Positions 23,444 through 35,840 are shown, counted from the first letter of the stretch. The stretch: 64,000 nucleotides of DNA from Chlorella sorokiniana (GCA_025917655.1 CP084615.1:2356001-2420000), one strand, 5' to 3'. A program made the numbers and translations. Notes: generated by a model from the letters alone, not told the origin.

Positions 23444-24569
23444 ATGCACAAAACTGGCACCACGGAGTCAGGCAGCCAAGTGCAAGGCCAGGAAAACTTT
23501 AGAGGGTGAGTAGGCTGCAAGCGCTGCTGCTTCCAACTCGAGCACACGCTGATTCAGCCTGTTGTGCTGCAGGCCCTACGACCGCCCCTCAGTGACCAGC
23601 ACAGGACTGCATGGGGGCGGAGACAAGGCCAAAGGCGGGGGCACGGCGATGGCTGCGGCGGGAGGCGGGCCCATGCCGCAGAGCTGGAGGGCTGACCGGC
23701 GGCGACATAGGCGGCACCGGTGAGCGGCTGTGCTGCCTGGCAGCGATAAGGACGGCATGGACGACTGGCGGCGCGGCCTGGAAGGCCTCTCATCCTCACT
23801 TTTACCTGGCACTTATCAACCAAGCTTTCAAACGTCTCGCTTACCCGTTGCAGGCATTACTGGGCTGGGCGGCGCGGCCATGGGAGACACGGGTGAGGGG
23901 CAGCACCGCAGCCTGGCTGCACGACATGATGCAAGCACCACAGCTGCCAAACACTAGTGCAGCAGCCTGGCTGCATGCATGATCCAAGCAACACGGCCTC
24001 TTAAAGGTAAGTGCCCCCGCCAAGCAGGCTACCATGGGAGCTCTGGCGTGGCGGGCCGCGCCGCCGACTACCTGGGCAGCCGCTACGGCGGCGGCAGGGA
24101 GCAGGAGGAGACGGGCATCGGCGGGGCCAGCGGCTTTGGGCACACCAGCTCAGGCGCGACCGTGTGAACACTGTGGCAGTTTGCGCCTCCAAGCCGCCGC
24201 ATAATCACTGCCCCGCCTGCCAGTCCCTCAGCGCTGCCCAGCCTTTACCCATCCACACCGGCAGATGCATCCGACTACCGCAACATGGCCCTTGCAACCG
24301 GCATCGGTGCAGCGGCGGACAGCGGCTACAGCTCCGGGCTGGGCCTGACTGGGGCTCAGGGTGCAGGCGCCAGGCAAGCTTCACTGTAGGCGGGCAGAGA
24401 TGTCGGCTGCAGGCTGCTATATCCATCCTGCTCCCGGGTATTGGGGGTTGGGAGGTAGAGCACAGCCTGAACCAGCCTCTGTGTTGTGTGCAGCGCCGAA
24501 ACTGCCCATCTTGCCACGGAAGGCAAGGCTGGCATGTACCCTGATGATGATGAACATGCGGACCCGTGA
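23444..24569 (+). CDS. Small glycine-rich, probably disordered protein
   Basis: Not recognised as a named family. The ATG at 23444 opens MHKTGTTESGSQVQGQENFR, spliced to GPYDRPSVTSTGLHGGGDK. Further exons carry repeated Gly/Thr motifs: GGLTGGDIGGTG, GITGLGGAAMGDTG and SSGLGLTGAQG, which look like divergent copies of one unit. A segment GRAADYLGSRYGGGREQEET and an acidic C-terminus GMYPDDDEHADP close the protein. Low complexity, many Gly, Ser, Thr and charged residues and almost no hydrophobic core suggest an intrinsically disordered, hydrophilin/LEA-like stress protein; that is only a resemblance. One base appears lost near 23690 and one at a donor site near 24165. TGTAA at 24785-24789 could end the transcript. 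Confidence 0.5.
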
Positions 24570-25133
24570 GGAAGCTGCTGCCACTGGGGACTGCGCCGCA
24601 GATGCAGTGTTACTGACGAGAACCACCATGCTGCCACCCTGGAATCCTTCCGAGTTTGCAGTTTTGGAGGTGCCCGTCACACTCTGCCCTTGCACCGCCG
24701 TCGTGCAGGTAGGAGGCGGCGCAGGTGGCGCAGGGGGAGGCGATGCTGCTGAGGACAAGTCTGGATGGAAGTGCATGCAGCAGGTGTAACGAGCCGAATG
24801 TTGTCAAGCCACATCTGCGACATCCGAGGATGCAAGGCCAAACGCCCCCGGCACAGCGCTATCAAGGATTACACAGTGTGAAGCAAAGACAAAACGGCAT
24901 GTGCCAGATAGGAAGCGCAGGGACAGATGGGAGGGACGGAATGGAGGCTCGGCAGGGTTGCGGGAAAACTAGGAAGCACCAGTGGCCAAAAATGGATGCG
25001 CTTTTTGCAAGCCAGCGCTGTGTTGGGTAGTAGCAGACTCAATAAGCAGGGAACTCGCTGTTCAGCTGGCTCAGGGGACGAAAACTGTGAATGCGTTGGT
25101 TGATTCATTTGTTAGGGCGCAAGAGGCAAGCTG
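24570..25133. other. Convergent 3' region between Gly-rich gene and menE
   Basis: No coding evidence on either strand. Plus-strand TGTAA at 24785-24789 and minus-strand TGTAA at 24873-24869 fit poly(A) signals of the two flanking genes, leaving their 3' ends less than 100 bases apart. Confidence 0.5.
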
Positions 25134-27917
25134 CTACAGGCGTGGACGTGGGCGGCCGCCGCCCTGGCCGGCATGGGTGTCGCCGGCCGCGCTCGCCATG
25201 TGCTGCTGCACCTGCTGGCGCAGCAGGTGCTTCACCACCTTGCCGCTGGCGTTGAGCGGCAGCAGCACAGCGCTGCTGCCGGCGGGGGCGGGGGCTGTCG
25301 CCGCTGCGTCGCAGAGTAGGAAAACGCGGGGCAGCTTGAAGCCGGCTAGGCCGCGGTCGCGGCAGTGCTGCTGCAGGGCCCGGCCATCCACAACCCTCTC
25401 CTCCTCGCCAACCGTGCCGCCGCCGCCCTGCCGGCGCTCCACGGACGCAGCCACCCGCTGCAGCCCCGCCGCCACGCCAGCCAGCTGCTGCAGCACGTCT
25501 GGCAGGGACGAGCGCTGGCTGGCCCGCTGCGACAGCGGCACGGATGCCAGCATGCCGCCGCCGTCGCCGCTGTGCACGCTTTGAGCTGAGACTGGGCGGG
25601 AGGGGGAGCGCTGGAGCAGTGTGCTGCGCAGGTCTTCAACACACATGACGCCACCCACGCCGCAGCCGGCTGCTGCCTCCGCCTCGCCCTCGCCGCCCGC
25701 GTCGTCCTCCCCGCTCAGGGCCCGCCCCAGCACGGCGGCGCCGGCCCGCCGCGCGGCGCGACCGCCGCCGCGGCCGCCTCCAGAGCGGCGCGCCCCCCTG
25801 CCGCTGCGCCGCCGCCGCCAGCAGCACCTGGCAGCGCGGGCCGCGCCAGCGCCAGCCGCGGCGCAGCACCACGGCGGCGGCCACCGCCTCCCCAGGCGCC
25901 AGTCGGCGGCGCCCACCACGGCCGCCGCCGCCACGCCGGGGTGCCCCGCCAGTGCTCGCTCCACTTCCCAGGCGTGCACGTTTTTCGCCGCCGCTCTTGA
26001 TCATGTCCTTGGCGCGGCCCATGAGCCACAGCTGGCCCTGCCGCAGGCAGCCCAGGTCCCCGTGCGCAGCCAGCCGCCCGGCAGCTGCGCGGCAGCTGTC
26101 GCGTCGTCGTCGTCCCAGTAGCCCAGCATGACGTGGGGGCCCCGCGTCAGCACCTCCCCTGCCCGTCCAGGGACACGCTGCCCGTACTGCTGCCCGTACC
26201 GCCGCCGCCGACGGCCCCGCCCGGGGCCCGCAGCACCGCGAGTTCGATGCCGGGCGGGGCGGCCCACGGGCACGCCACCCGCGGGGCCGCCGTCGTCGCT
26301 GGCTGGCGTGCAGACGTCTTCCGGCGGCGGGCCTGCCTGCCCGGGGCCCCACAGCGTGGCAAAGGTGAGGGAGGAGGCTCCTTCGGTCATGCCGTAAGCG
26401 GTGTGCACCGTAGCGGCGGGGCAGAGGGCCGCGAGGCCGCGCTGCAGCGCGGGGGCATGCCGCCGCCGCCGACCAGGACGCGCGCGACGCTGGGCAGCTG
26501 CCGCACAGCTTCCGTCTCCGCCGCCGCCAGCAGGTCGGCCACCATGGCGGGCACCGCGATGAAGGCGGTGACGCCGTGCCGCCGGATGGCGGCCAGCAGC
26601 GCGGCGCCGTCGAAGGGGGCAGGAAGACATTGCGGGCGCGGGCCGCCAGCATGGCGAGGGCAGAGGAAAGGCCGCCGATGTGGAAGAAAGGAGCGGCGTG
26701 GAGGTACACGTCCCGCGACGAGTACCCGCACTGCGAGGGGACAGCGCCAGCAAAACAAGGAAACACCGTCAGCGACAGTCAACACCAGCCACAGCTCCTT
26801 TTGCTCCTCTTGAGCATGCTTTTTCCCCGCTAAGCCGCCATACGCAAGCGTGCCCTGCGCCTGGCACAAGGCACCCCGGGCGAACAACGGAACAACACTG
26901 GACAACCCAGCAGAAGCCTCGCTCCCTCCTTCCGCAGGATTTCTTTCCTCGGCCCCGCCCACCTCCAGCAGCTTGGCCATGGACTGGCAGTGCAGCGCGG
27001 CGTGGCTCAGCGTCACGCCCTTGGGCCGGCCAGTGGTGCCTGCGGGCGGGCGGGTGGGTGCAGGGCCCATGGAGCTGGTCGGCACTGGCGCTACCTTCCT
27101 CCTGCACGCTTGAGAATCTTTGAACCGTCAACAGCGCCTCCTTCGCGCAGAAAGCTGTCGATGTTCTGAGGGGCCACCAGCCAGCCAGGCAGCCAGGCAG
27201 CCAGGAAGAAGCACCCACCCGATGTGAATACGACCAGCGCAGCGTTGCCGGGCGCGCAGCGCAGCGCCAGGCTGGCATCGGGGCACCCGCCCGCCAGGGC
27301 CTCGGCAAAGGCCAGCGCCAGGCCGGGAGGGGCAACCGCCAGCTCCTCCTGCCGAAAGTCGCTGGGCGGGCCCAGCAGCACCAGCGCTTGGATGGCGCCC
27401 GGGCCGGCCGCCGCCGCCGTCGTCAGAGCAAAGCGCAGGCAGGCGGCGTCTGCCAGGAGCATTCGGCCGCCCACGAGCCGCGCCGCCGACGCCGCCTCGG
27501 CACCGCCCCAGCGCCAGTTGAGGGGCGCGGCGATGCCGCCGGCGGCGGCCACCGCCAGCAGAGCCTCCAGGTGTGCGTCGGTGGCCAAGGCGGCCACGCA
27601 CACGCGGTCTCCCACCTGCGAGCAATCAACAGAAGATGCTGATGCCCAGAGCAAGACGCTGCAGAGGTTTGTGTTCCGCGCAAGCGACAGCTGTCGCAAG
27701 GCAGCAAGGCGGGCGGCACAGCGGCGCAGTCAGCGGCTGCAGCCCCACCTGCATGCCCAGCTGCTGCGTCAAGCCTGCCGCCAGGCCCGCCACGCGACTG
27801 GCTGCCTGGCGGGCAGAGGTGGCCCTCTCCCCCGCACAGGAAGAAGGGCGGGCTGGTGGCGTCGCTGGGTGGCTCGGCTGCCGCCGCAGCAAAGAGGTAG
27901 CTGGTGATGTGCGCCAT
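25134..27917 (-). CDS. menE: o-Succinylbenzoate-CoA ligase, AAE14/MenE type (phylloquinone synthesis)
   Basis: Acyl-adenylate enzyme activating o-succinylbenzoate with CoA for vitamin K1, needed in photosystem I. The order of motifs matches plant AAE14: AHITSYL near the start, [14 protein letters not shown], the ATP-binding [20 protein letters not shown] split by an intron, [39 protein letters not shown], and [17 protein letters not shown]. The C-terminal Lys is seen in [11 protein letters not shown]. Exons are 27749-27917, 27219-27615, 26963-27039, and a long last exon from 26730 to the stop. In the C-terminal domain there is a long insertion (about 25400-25750) rich in Gly, Ser, Glu and Ala, absent from the plant enzyme as I remember it. 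Several one-base losses (near 27830, 26060, 25985, 25800) break the frame but not conservation. TGTAA follows on the minus strand at 24873. Confidence 0.88.
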
Positions 27918-28409
27918 CCCGCCGTTCAGGGTGTGGTGGTCTTCACCCAGTCAGAGAAGGCCTCGCCGCAGCACACTTCGTCAGGCAGCTGAGCGCGTAC
28001 CACGCACTTTTCAGGCAGCTGGAGCAAGGGAGCAGGCAACGCGGCGTAACCGCGGGAAGCGCTCATGCTTGGGAGGCAGCCATGCAGGGCCTGGCTGTGT
28101 CGATGATGCTCGGACAGGGTTTGAAAGAGAATAGAATGCTGAGAAGGCGTGGCGGCGCGGTTCAGCTGCGGCATCTAGCCTGCTGTCCGTGCTGCGCCTT
28201 TCATGAAAACACAAGTGCTCAAGGCGACAGGCGCTGCTGTCGCTGAGTCCTGGGGACCGATGGGGCTAGTGTTCGTCCGGATTTTCAGCAACAAGGCTCC
28301 ACGGCCCAACTGGCGTTTTCCGCTTTCCGCAGCTCGCTTGAGCCAGCACGGAAGGAAGCAGCAGTTAAACAAATAGCAGTCGACAGTGTATTGACTTTGG
28401 AGGAACAGC
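27918..28409. promoter_or_regulatory. Divergent promoter region, menE / kinesin
   Basis: About 490 bases between opposite start codons. No open frame here resembles a protein. An upstream MSASRGYAALP reading on the minus strand (28050-27926) precedes menE in another frame and could be a 5' exon, but I see no support for it. Confidence 0.4.
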
Positions 28410-31400
28410 ATGCCAGCGTTCCCCGGCACCGGCTGGACGGAGGACCCGCCCGAGGCCTTCAGTGTAGAGCAGGAGCAGGATCCCGGCTTGACTGGGCTTC
28501 AAGATGCCGATGCATCCCCTCTGACGGGAGAGGAGGAGGAGCCCGTCAAGGTGGGGCGGGGCCTGCAGGCACGAGCGGGCGGTTGGCGGCGGGCGCCGCC
28601 CGACCGCTGCCGCCGACTCACTCCCACGCTGTCCTGCTGCTCTCGGCTGTCTTTCATGCGCGCTGTCGACGTGCAGGTGGTGATGCGCATCCGGCCGCCG
28701 CTACCGCGGGGAGCTCAACGGTTTCAAGCCCTTTGAGAATGCGGTGCTTGTGGACCCGTCGCGCAAGATGGTCACCCTCTCCGAAAACCTTGCGGCGCTG
28801 AGCAACAACGGCGTGGAGAACGGCATTGTGAGGACTGCTTCTGTGCTTTTGCGAGCTGCGTGGAGCTGCTGCTAGTTGTGGCAGGGTCGTAGCCTCAGCC
28901 GCCTGCGCCCTTGTCACTGGGACGCCCCTTGGTGGCAGACCGCATTCTGGGAAGCAGCTGCCAGGTGCACCTCCCCTTCCCTTCTGCTTGACCCGGTTCC
29001 TCCGAGCGCCTCGGCACCCACTGCAGGTTTACAACAGCTACCGCTTTGGCTTTGACAGGGTTTACGGCCCCGACAGCACCCAGGAAGACGTGTATGCGGA
29101 GTCGGCACGCTCGGCAGTGAACAACGTGCTGCAGGTGCGGCGCAGGCTGGCTGTGGCCACGCTTGGTGCAGGCACACGCGCTGCTGTGCTGGGCGGCAGC
29201 ATGCAGCGGTGACGGCTGGGGCGTTTGCAGCTTGCCGCCTATGTCTGTTCCCCGCAAGCCTGCTCAGCTGTAGCAGCCAGCCCCTGTCCTGCTGGCGCGC
29301 ATCACGCTCCCTGATCCCTACATTGCTCACCTGCAGGGCTTCAACGCCTCCATCGTCGCCTACGGCCAGACCGGCACGGGCAAGACCTACACGATGGAGG
29401 GGGAGCGGGCGGGGCGGGCGCCGGCATCATCCCGCGCGCCATCGAGGACGTCTTTGCCCACATCCAGACCTCGGACGCGGGCGAGCTGGCCAAGTTCCTC
29501 GTGCGGGCCTCCTACCTCCAGATATACAACGAGGTGCGGCTGGTGGTTGAGGGTTTGTGACTGCCTGGCCCGCGCTGCTGGGCTTACTGCCGCCCTTCCT
29601 GGTCATCTCCGTCCCCACAGACACACCGCCAGCAGTCGTCTCGGCATGCCCGTCAAGTTGTCCCGCCCCCATCCTTACACTTGCACCACAGGTCATCTCC
29701 GATTTGCTGAAGCCCGAGAGCGTCAACCTGGTGGTGCGGGAGGACAAGCGGCGGGGGGTGCACGTGGAGGGGCTGTCGGAGTGGGTGGTGCGCTCGCCCG
29801 CAGGTGCGGCACGGCGACGTCGCCGGCTGCACGTCGCTGGCAGCAGCACCACGATTCCGCACTGACGCTGGCCTCGATGCATTGCCTGCCCTCACTGTGC
29901 ATGTGCCGCCTAGGCCCTCTGCATGAAGCTTGGCAACACTGACATTAGCACACGACTGCCGGGCGTCCACCCCCTTTTCCCTACCACCCAGCTCTGCTGT
30001 CTGCCCGGCTCGTCCTCTGCTGCAGAGGTGTATGCACTGATGGAGCGCGGCGCCGCTGCCCGCACCACCGGCGCCACCAAGCTGAACGAGATTTCCTCCC
30101 GCTCGCATGCCATATTCATGCTCATCGTGGAGAAGTCGACGCCGCTGGGAGGCAGTACCGGCGGCGGCGCTGACCAGTACGGTGGCCTGGCCCCGGGTGG
30201 GTGCTGCGCCGGCAGGCTGGCCCCTTTAACGATCAACAGTGCAGGCAGTACATGCTGGAGGCAGCGCTCAGCTGCCAACCCTTTCCCTGGTTTGCTTCGC
30301 TGGGTTTTCTTACGTCATGCTGCTGCGGCCCTTGCAGGCATGGGCCGCAGCGGCGGCGGCTCAGGGGCGGGTCCAGGCGAGGCGCGTCAAAGCGTGCGCG
30401 TGGGCAAGCTCAACCTGGTGGACTTGGCGGGCAGCGAGCGTGTGCACGTGACGGGGGCCACCGGCAAGCGTCTGGAGGAGCAAGAAGATCAACCAGAGCC
30501 TGTCCGCGCTGGGCAACGTCATTGCGGCGCTGACCGACCCCAAGGGCCGCGACGCGCGGCCCCATGTGCCCTACCGGTGCGCCTTGCAGCGGGGCTGGGG
30601 CTCGCCTGTGCTTTATTTGGGGGTTATGCACTTGGAAGCAAATGGGCTGCGTGCTGCGCCCAGCGCTGCCTGTGTGGAGGAGCCGGAGCGGTGAAGGGTG
30701 CCCGCTCACCTCCTTGGGTGCACCCCTCCCCGCCACCGCCCTCCTGCTGCCCGCCCGCCCTCCCTGCCGAACCTCCTCCCCAACGCCCTGCCGCTCTCTC
30801 ACCCATAACCCGCTTCCCGCCCGGCCCTTCTTGCCCTTAGCGACTCGAAGCTGACGCGCATCCTGGAGGACAGCCTGGGCGGCAACTGCAAGACCACCTT
30901 CATGGCCATGGTGTCCCCTGCGGTGGAGGCCTTTGCGGAGTCGCTCTCCACCCTCAAGTTTGCCAACCGCGCCAAGTGCATGCGCACCCTGCCCAAGGTA
31001 GGGAGTTAGGGCTGCAGGCCCGGATGCACTGGGGGCTGGGTGGGCAGCAGCCCAGACGGCAGGGCCCGGTGCTCTGATAGTGCTGATAGTGCTGATGGTC
31101 TGGCCGACAAACAGGGATTTGGCAGCCTGCTGCCTCTGGCGGAATTTCCTCCTCTCCGTCTTACCTGGACATGCCCCCCCTTCTCTCACCCACCCACCCA
31201 CCCATGTGTGTGCACCCGACTCCCCCAGGTGAACGAGGACTTGGACCACCGCACCCTTCTGCGCAAGTACGAGCGCGAGCTGCGGCGGCTGCGCGCGGAG
31301 CTGCAGCAGAAGAGCAAGGACCTGGTGGACAAGCGGCTGGTGCTGCAGGTGGGGCGCGCGGGGCTGCTGGTGCTGGTGCTATGTGGATAGGCTGGGCGGG

Positions 31401-33451
31401 GCTGCTGCGGCTGGTGCTGTGTGGATAGGCTGGACAGGGCTGCTGTGGCTGTGGCTGTACAGTCTGCCGCACAGCGATGCCCTGGCTGCACAGAAATCGG
31501 CTTTCCAAGTGGAAGCGCAGACCGTGCATGGCGGGTTGGGCTGCCTGGTCGTGCCCATCAGGGTGATGTGTCGGCCTCAGTTGCGGCAGACAGCGCAGAC
31601 ACCTTCACCTCACGCACGCATTCCCGTCGGCCTCCCCAGATTGAGGAGGCACGGCGACGGGAGCAGGCCGACAAGATTGCGGCCATCAACGCGCTGGAGC
31701 GGCAGAGCCAGGAGATCATGCGGCACAAGCAGGCGATGGCGGCGCTGCAGACGCGCATCTCGTCCATGCAGAGCCAGCTGCTGGTGGGGGCCAGAAGGTG
31801 GAGGACACACCGCAGTTCAGGCGAGCGCCGCTCGCTTGCCCGCCGTTCCCAAGGAACATGCCCGTCCATCGGCGGGCGAGAGCCTGCCCGTACTGACATG
31901 CATTTCCTTGTAGTTGTGGTGCCACCCCGCCCGTGCTGTGCAACTTGCCCGCGCAGGACGCTGCTGGCCAAGGAGCAGGCACGCATCCGGCAGCAGTACG
32001 AGGAGCGGCTGCGGGAGCTGGAGAGCGAGCGGCAGAGCGTGCAGGAGGACAAGGCGCAGGTGCGGGTGGTTGGGTGGGGGGCCGACATCAGATGAGTGTC
32101 TGAAGCCGCGCTACGCATCACTTGCCCCACCCCCTCCACCCCGGCCCCCATCCTCCCTCACTTACACGCTGCCCACTGCCGCCGCCCGTCACTGCCAGGT
32201 GGAGCGGTACAAGTCTCTGCTGCTGAAGCAGCGCGACATCATGATTGCGCTGACTCAGCGGCTGAACGAGCGGGACGAGCAGATCCTGGGGCTGCAGGCA
32301 GAGCTGGAGGCGTATGACACTCACCAGAGGTGGGCCGCTTTGGCGTGCGGGGGGCGGGGATCCACCTGTGGGTGCATGGCTGTGGGCTGCAGGGAGCGTT
32401 GGGGGTGTCTTGTGAGCTGCTCATGGTTCCGCCTTGCATCCCCCATCAGTAGTCCGCTTACCTGACTCCTCCGTCTCACACCTCCACCCCGCCCACCCAC
32501 CCCAGGGCGCTTGAGGATCAGCTGGACCAGAAGACGGCGGAGCTGATCCTGCTGCGCCGAGTGGCCATGGAGCACAGCAGCAAGGCGGCGGTGCGGGACC
32601 CCGCGCTGGACGCGGCGGCAGACGGCGGCCTGCCCGGCGGCGGCGCCGCCCCGACTGGGCCATCGCTGCGGTGGTGCCGCCGGCGGCGCGCGGCCCGCAG
32701 CCTGTGCCTGCAGAGGTTGGCTGCGACACCAGCGAAAGAGGCAGCCCACTGGGATGGCCCCTGGCCCGCAGCGCCAGCGGCAGCGGCAGCGGCAGCGGCA
32801 GCTACAGCGAGCTCGGGGCGGCGGCGGCCAGGCGGCGGCGGCGGCTGAGGCGCTGCAGCGGCAGCTGGAGGAGGCGCGGCTGCAGCAGCGCCGCGAGGCG
32901 GCGGCGGCAGCGGAGCGCGAGGCGCGCTGGCGGCAGCAGGCGGAAGGCCTGCAGGCGCGGGTGGCGCAGCTGCAGCAGCAGCAGGCCGCCCAGCAGCAGC
33001 AGCAGCAGCAGCAGCCGCCGGGTGGCGGGCAGGCGGCGGCGCTGACGGCGCAGTGCGACGCGCTGAGCCGCGAGCGGGACGCGCTGCGCACCATCCTGGA
33101 CAGCAAGGTGCGGGTGCTGGTGGAGGACGTGGGGCGCAGCGTGGCGGAGCTGCCTAGCGAGGTGAGCCGCCAGCATGCATGCCCGCTTGCGTGCGCTGCG
33201 AGCGGGGAAGCGCTTGAGTGAACGGGGAAAGTGGCAGGCTCACACCCATCCGGAGAGATCCCTCACCATCCCTTGCCGGCTGTCAGGATCTTGCTGCTGG
33301 AAAATTCTGATCTTGTTCGAACTCCCCGCCCCCGCACCCCGCACCCTTTCTCCAGGCTCAGGCCCACCCCAAGCTGGGCAAGCAGCTGGAGTACCTGGGC
33401 AAGCTGGTGCGTGCCACGGTGCTGGCCATGGCGGCGCAGCAGGCGCAGTGA
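28410..33451 (+). CDS. N-terminal-motor kinesin with long coiled-coil tail
   Basis: Plus-end-type microtubule motor. After an acidic leader ([20 protein letters not shown]) the motor starts [10 protein letters not shown]. The P-loop [12 protein letters not shown] is at about 29363-29398, switch [12 protein letters not shown] at about 30085, and switch [10 protein letters not shown] at about 30419. [20 protein letters not shown] spans an intron. The neck reads [20 protein letters not shown], then coiled coils with [29 protein letters not shown], a Ser/Gly linker, a polyQ run near 32990 and a conserved-looking end [20 protein letters not shown]. This post-motor '[15 protein letters not shown]...L' and '[20 protein letters not shown]' block marks a protist/algal kinesin group; I cannot name the subfamily with certainty. 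One intron (31821) uses GC. One-base losses lie near 28702, 29407, 30483 and 31792. Confidence 0.88.
31360..31450 (+). repeat. Two-copy tandem repeat of about 45 bases inside a kinesin intron
   Basis: The unit, beginning GGCTGGTGCT and ending TGTGGATAGGCTGG, occurs twice with small differences between 31370 and 31440. It lies in non-coding DNA. Confidence 0.55.
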
Positions 33452-33610
33452 GCAGCAGCCAACTGCGCCAGCCAGCGGCGCTGGTGAGCCTCGTTGATTT
33501 GGCATGGCATGTGACACGTTGAGTTGCGAGAGGTCGGTGAGTGGGAAGAAGCAAAGGCGGGGACCAGCGCATCACCGCTCAGCGCTGCTGTGCGTGGCTG
33601 CGCGCAGCAG

Positions 33611-34183
33611 CTACTCAAAGTACAGGGCATAGACTTGGGCGGAGCAGAACAGGGTCTCGTTTTGGAAGGACTCGGAGGCGTAGCCGTCGGTGGCGGTGTC
33701 CCACAGGCAGCGGCTGCAGCTGCTGAACGTCTGCCACCGCCGCTCGCCGATGGTCACGTGCACCACCAGCTTGTGGCGGTCAAACCCCAGCGCCTTGACC
33801 TTCTCCCTGATGTCATCTGTGGCGAGGGGAAACGTTCGCGCGTTTCATGTGTGGGAAGAAGGCATGGAAGGGCAGTGCATTGACAACCATCTTGCAGCAC
33901 TTGCACCCTCGTCACCTGCCATCTGCTTTGCAAGCTGGCTGCCACGCACTGGGTCATACGCCTGACCATGCAGCCGCTCCTTCAAAAGGCCCTTCAGAAG
34001 CGCAGACACCTTGAACTCCTTGAACTTGGCTGCCTGCACGCGGGCGGCCAATGTCGGCAGGGGGCAACAGGGAGGCCACTCACGAGACAAGCTTCAGCGT
34101 TCTTGCCTCTTCCGGCTCCAATCGATAGGTGTTTTCATAGATGGTCTGCTTCAGGGGGCGCCATACTCGTCCATGAGCGCCAT
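33611..34183 (-). CDS. Tctex1-domain dynein light chain (TCTEX1D1/DYNLT-like)
   Basis: Tctex1 light chains dimerise and bind dynein intermediate chains in axonemal, IFT or cytoplasmic dynein. Three exons are seen: about 34107-34183, 33916-34033 and 33611-33816. The protein starts MALMDEYGAP, then YENTYRLEPEE, then the helices KVSALLKGLLKERLHGQAYD and GSQLAKQMADDIREKVKALG. The beta strands are RHKLVVHVTIGERR, SRCLWDTATDGYASESFQNE and the closing TLFCSAQVYALYFE. All fit the family, including the 'SRCLWD..TD..AS..F.N..L....V...YFE' signature. The first intron has a GC donor (34106). One C is missing in the run near 34157. The stop is only 160 bases from the convergent kinesin stop. Confidence 0.85.
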
Positions 34184-34621
34184 GCTGCTGCGCGGTCAAC
34201 GCCGTGCCACGTCCTGACTTGCGCACGAAAACGGTTCGCAGGGTAATTCCGACACAATTATGAGGCTTTCAACCTGCGAAAGGCCTGCCAGACAGAAGTC
34301 CATGTGTGACGTGCTGAGCGTGCGCTGCTGTTGCGGGCAGGCAAACACGGCGGAATCCTTGCAAGGCTTGGCAATTGTAACTACCTGCGTTGCTTGCACT
34401 CGCACGGAGCAGCCTTCCAGCAAGTGAGACACAACAAGGTGCCTTGATCCGCAACCGCCCGACACACGCTGCAGGCTTGCTACTCAGCCTGCAACTTGAC
34501 ACGAACCGCTGCAGTGCGGGACCGCAACCCCGACGACAGCACGCTGCCAGCTGGTAGCCACTGCCGCCTGCAGGCGCCGCCCTGTTCCCTCACGTCACTT
34601 TGCGCCTTCGTGCAGGCGACC
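34184..34621. promoter_or_regulatory. Divergent promoter region, Tctex1 / penta-EF-hand gene
   Basis: About 440 bases, less GC-rich than flanking genes. No conserved protein or RNA is seen. Confidence 0.4.
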
Positions 34622-35840
34622 ATGGCAGCGCCAACCCCACAGCAGTTGCAGCAATGGTGAGCCTTCTGATTGAAGGTTTTTCAGCGACCATGGCCCCCTC
34701 CCGCCTCCCCCGCCCCCCCTCCCGCCACCAGACGGAATCTGCCATCAGCCGCCCGAGCTGTGCGGCGCTTGCTCGCCCCTCTGCAGGTTTGCATCCATCG
34801 ACACTGACCGCACAGGCACCATCACTGCAATGGAGCTGCAGCGCGCCCTGGCGTTGGGCGGCCTGCAGTTCTCTTTGATGGCCTGTGCACAGGTCTGTGC
34901 AGGCGCCTGGCCGTGCCTTGGCCTCTCGTCGCTGAGGGGGCCTCAGCGGCGCATGACCGCCACCTGCTTGCGCCCCGTGCTGCCCTGCAGATGTGCCGCC
35001 TGCACGACCGAGACAACAGCGGCCACATCTCGTTTGATGAGGTGCGAGCGAGGCCGCTGCGCTAGGCTGCGTTCGTGCCATGCCGTGCATGCAGTGGCAG
35101 CTGCTCTGGTTGGTTGTTCTCGCATTTATGGCAAAGCTGAAATGCAGCAGCCCAGGCGCACCTGCAACCGTCGCCGCGCCCCCCCAGTTTGCCACGCTGC
35201 ACAACCAGCTGACGGAGATTCGCACAGCCTTTGCCGCGGCAGCGCGCGGCGCTGACGCCATCTCTGCCGACCAGGTGTCGCAGCTCGTGGCTCAGCAAGG
35301 TGCTCAGGCAAAGCTGCCATGCTGTGCCACGTGGTGCAGCAGCGCGGCTGTTTCCTTTGTTTGCCTGTGCACAGCAGGGCTGCTACGGCACCGTGCAGTT
35401 ATCCGCAGCATGTCTCAATTGCTTGCTCAAACCTTGCGCCCGGCATGGCCATCAACCTGCAGGCTACCGGCTGGAGGGCCCCAGCTGCAGGCGCTCTGCA
35501 AGTCGTTTGACCCCGACCGCAACGGTGGGTGTGGCGGGGAGCAGCGCCGCCATGCGCACAGCCTGCAGCGGCAGAGGCCTGGAACCGCTGCGTGCACGCC
35601 GCGCTGCCCCCCGGCGCTGCTGCTCCCTGTCATGACCGCACTCTCCATACGCGGCTCAACCGCCGCGCGCCCTGTCCCAACCCCGTTGCTGCAGGCCGCT
35701 TTGGTCTGCCCGAGTACACGATGCTGTGCCTCCTGCTCCTGTCGGCCAAGCAGATATTCAGCGCGTTTGACCCGCAGCACTCCGGGCGCGTCTCTCTGGA
35801 CTTCTCCCAGTTTGTGTATGCGGCGGCGCAGACGCGGTAG
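34622..35840 (+). CDS. Penta-EF-hand protein (ALG-2/PDCD6/peflin-like)
   Basis: Calcium-binding adaptor of the penta-EF-hand family, which acts in membrane trafficking and repair. Exons: 34622-34657, 34787-34892, 34990-35042, 35188-35298, 35463-35523 and 35696-35840. EF1 is FASIDTDRTGTITAMELQRAL, given here as FASIDTDRTG then TITAMELQRAL. EF2 is MCRLHDRDNSGHISFDEF, EF3 is degenerate, EF4 is LCKSFDPDRNGRFGLPEYTM, and EF5 is IFSAFDPQHSGRVSLDFSQF with a C-terminal YAAAQTR. EF1, EF2 and EF4 have the D.D..G acidic ligands, while EF5 lacks some. The short Gly/Pro-free N-terminus is like group I members. One C is missing near 35481. TGTAA follows at 36057-36061. Confidence 0.85.

Noticed and set aside
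27926-28054. Upstream MSASRGYAALP frame as the true MenE start
   Set aside because: It ends before the conserved AHITSYL start and no splice pair joins the two in frame.
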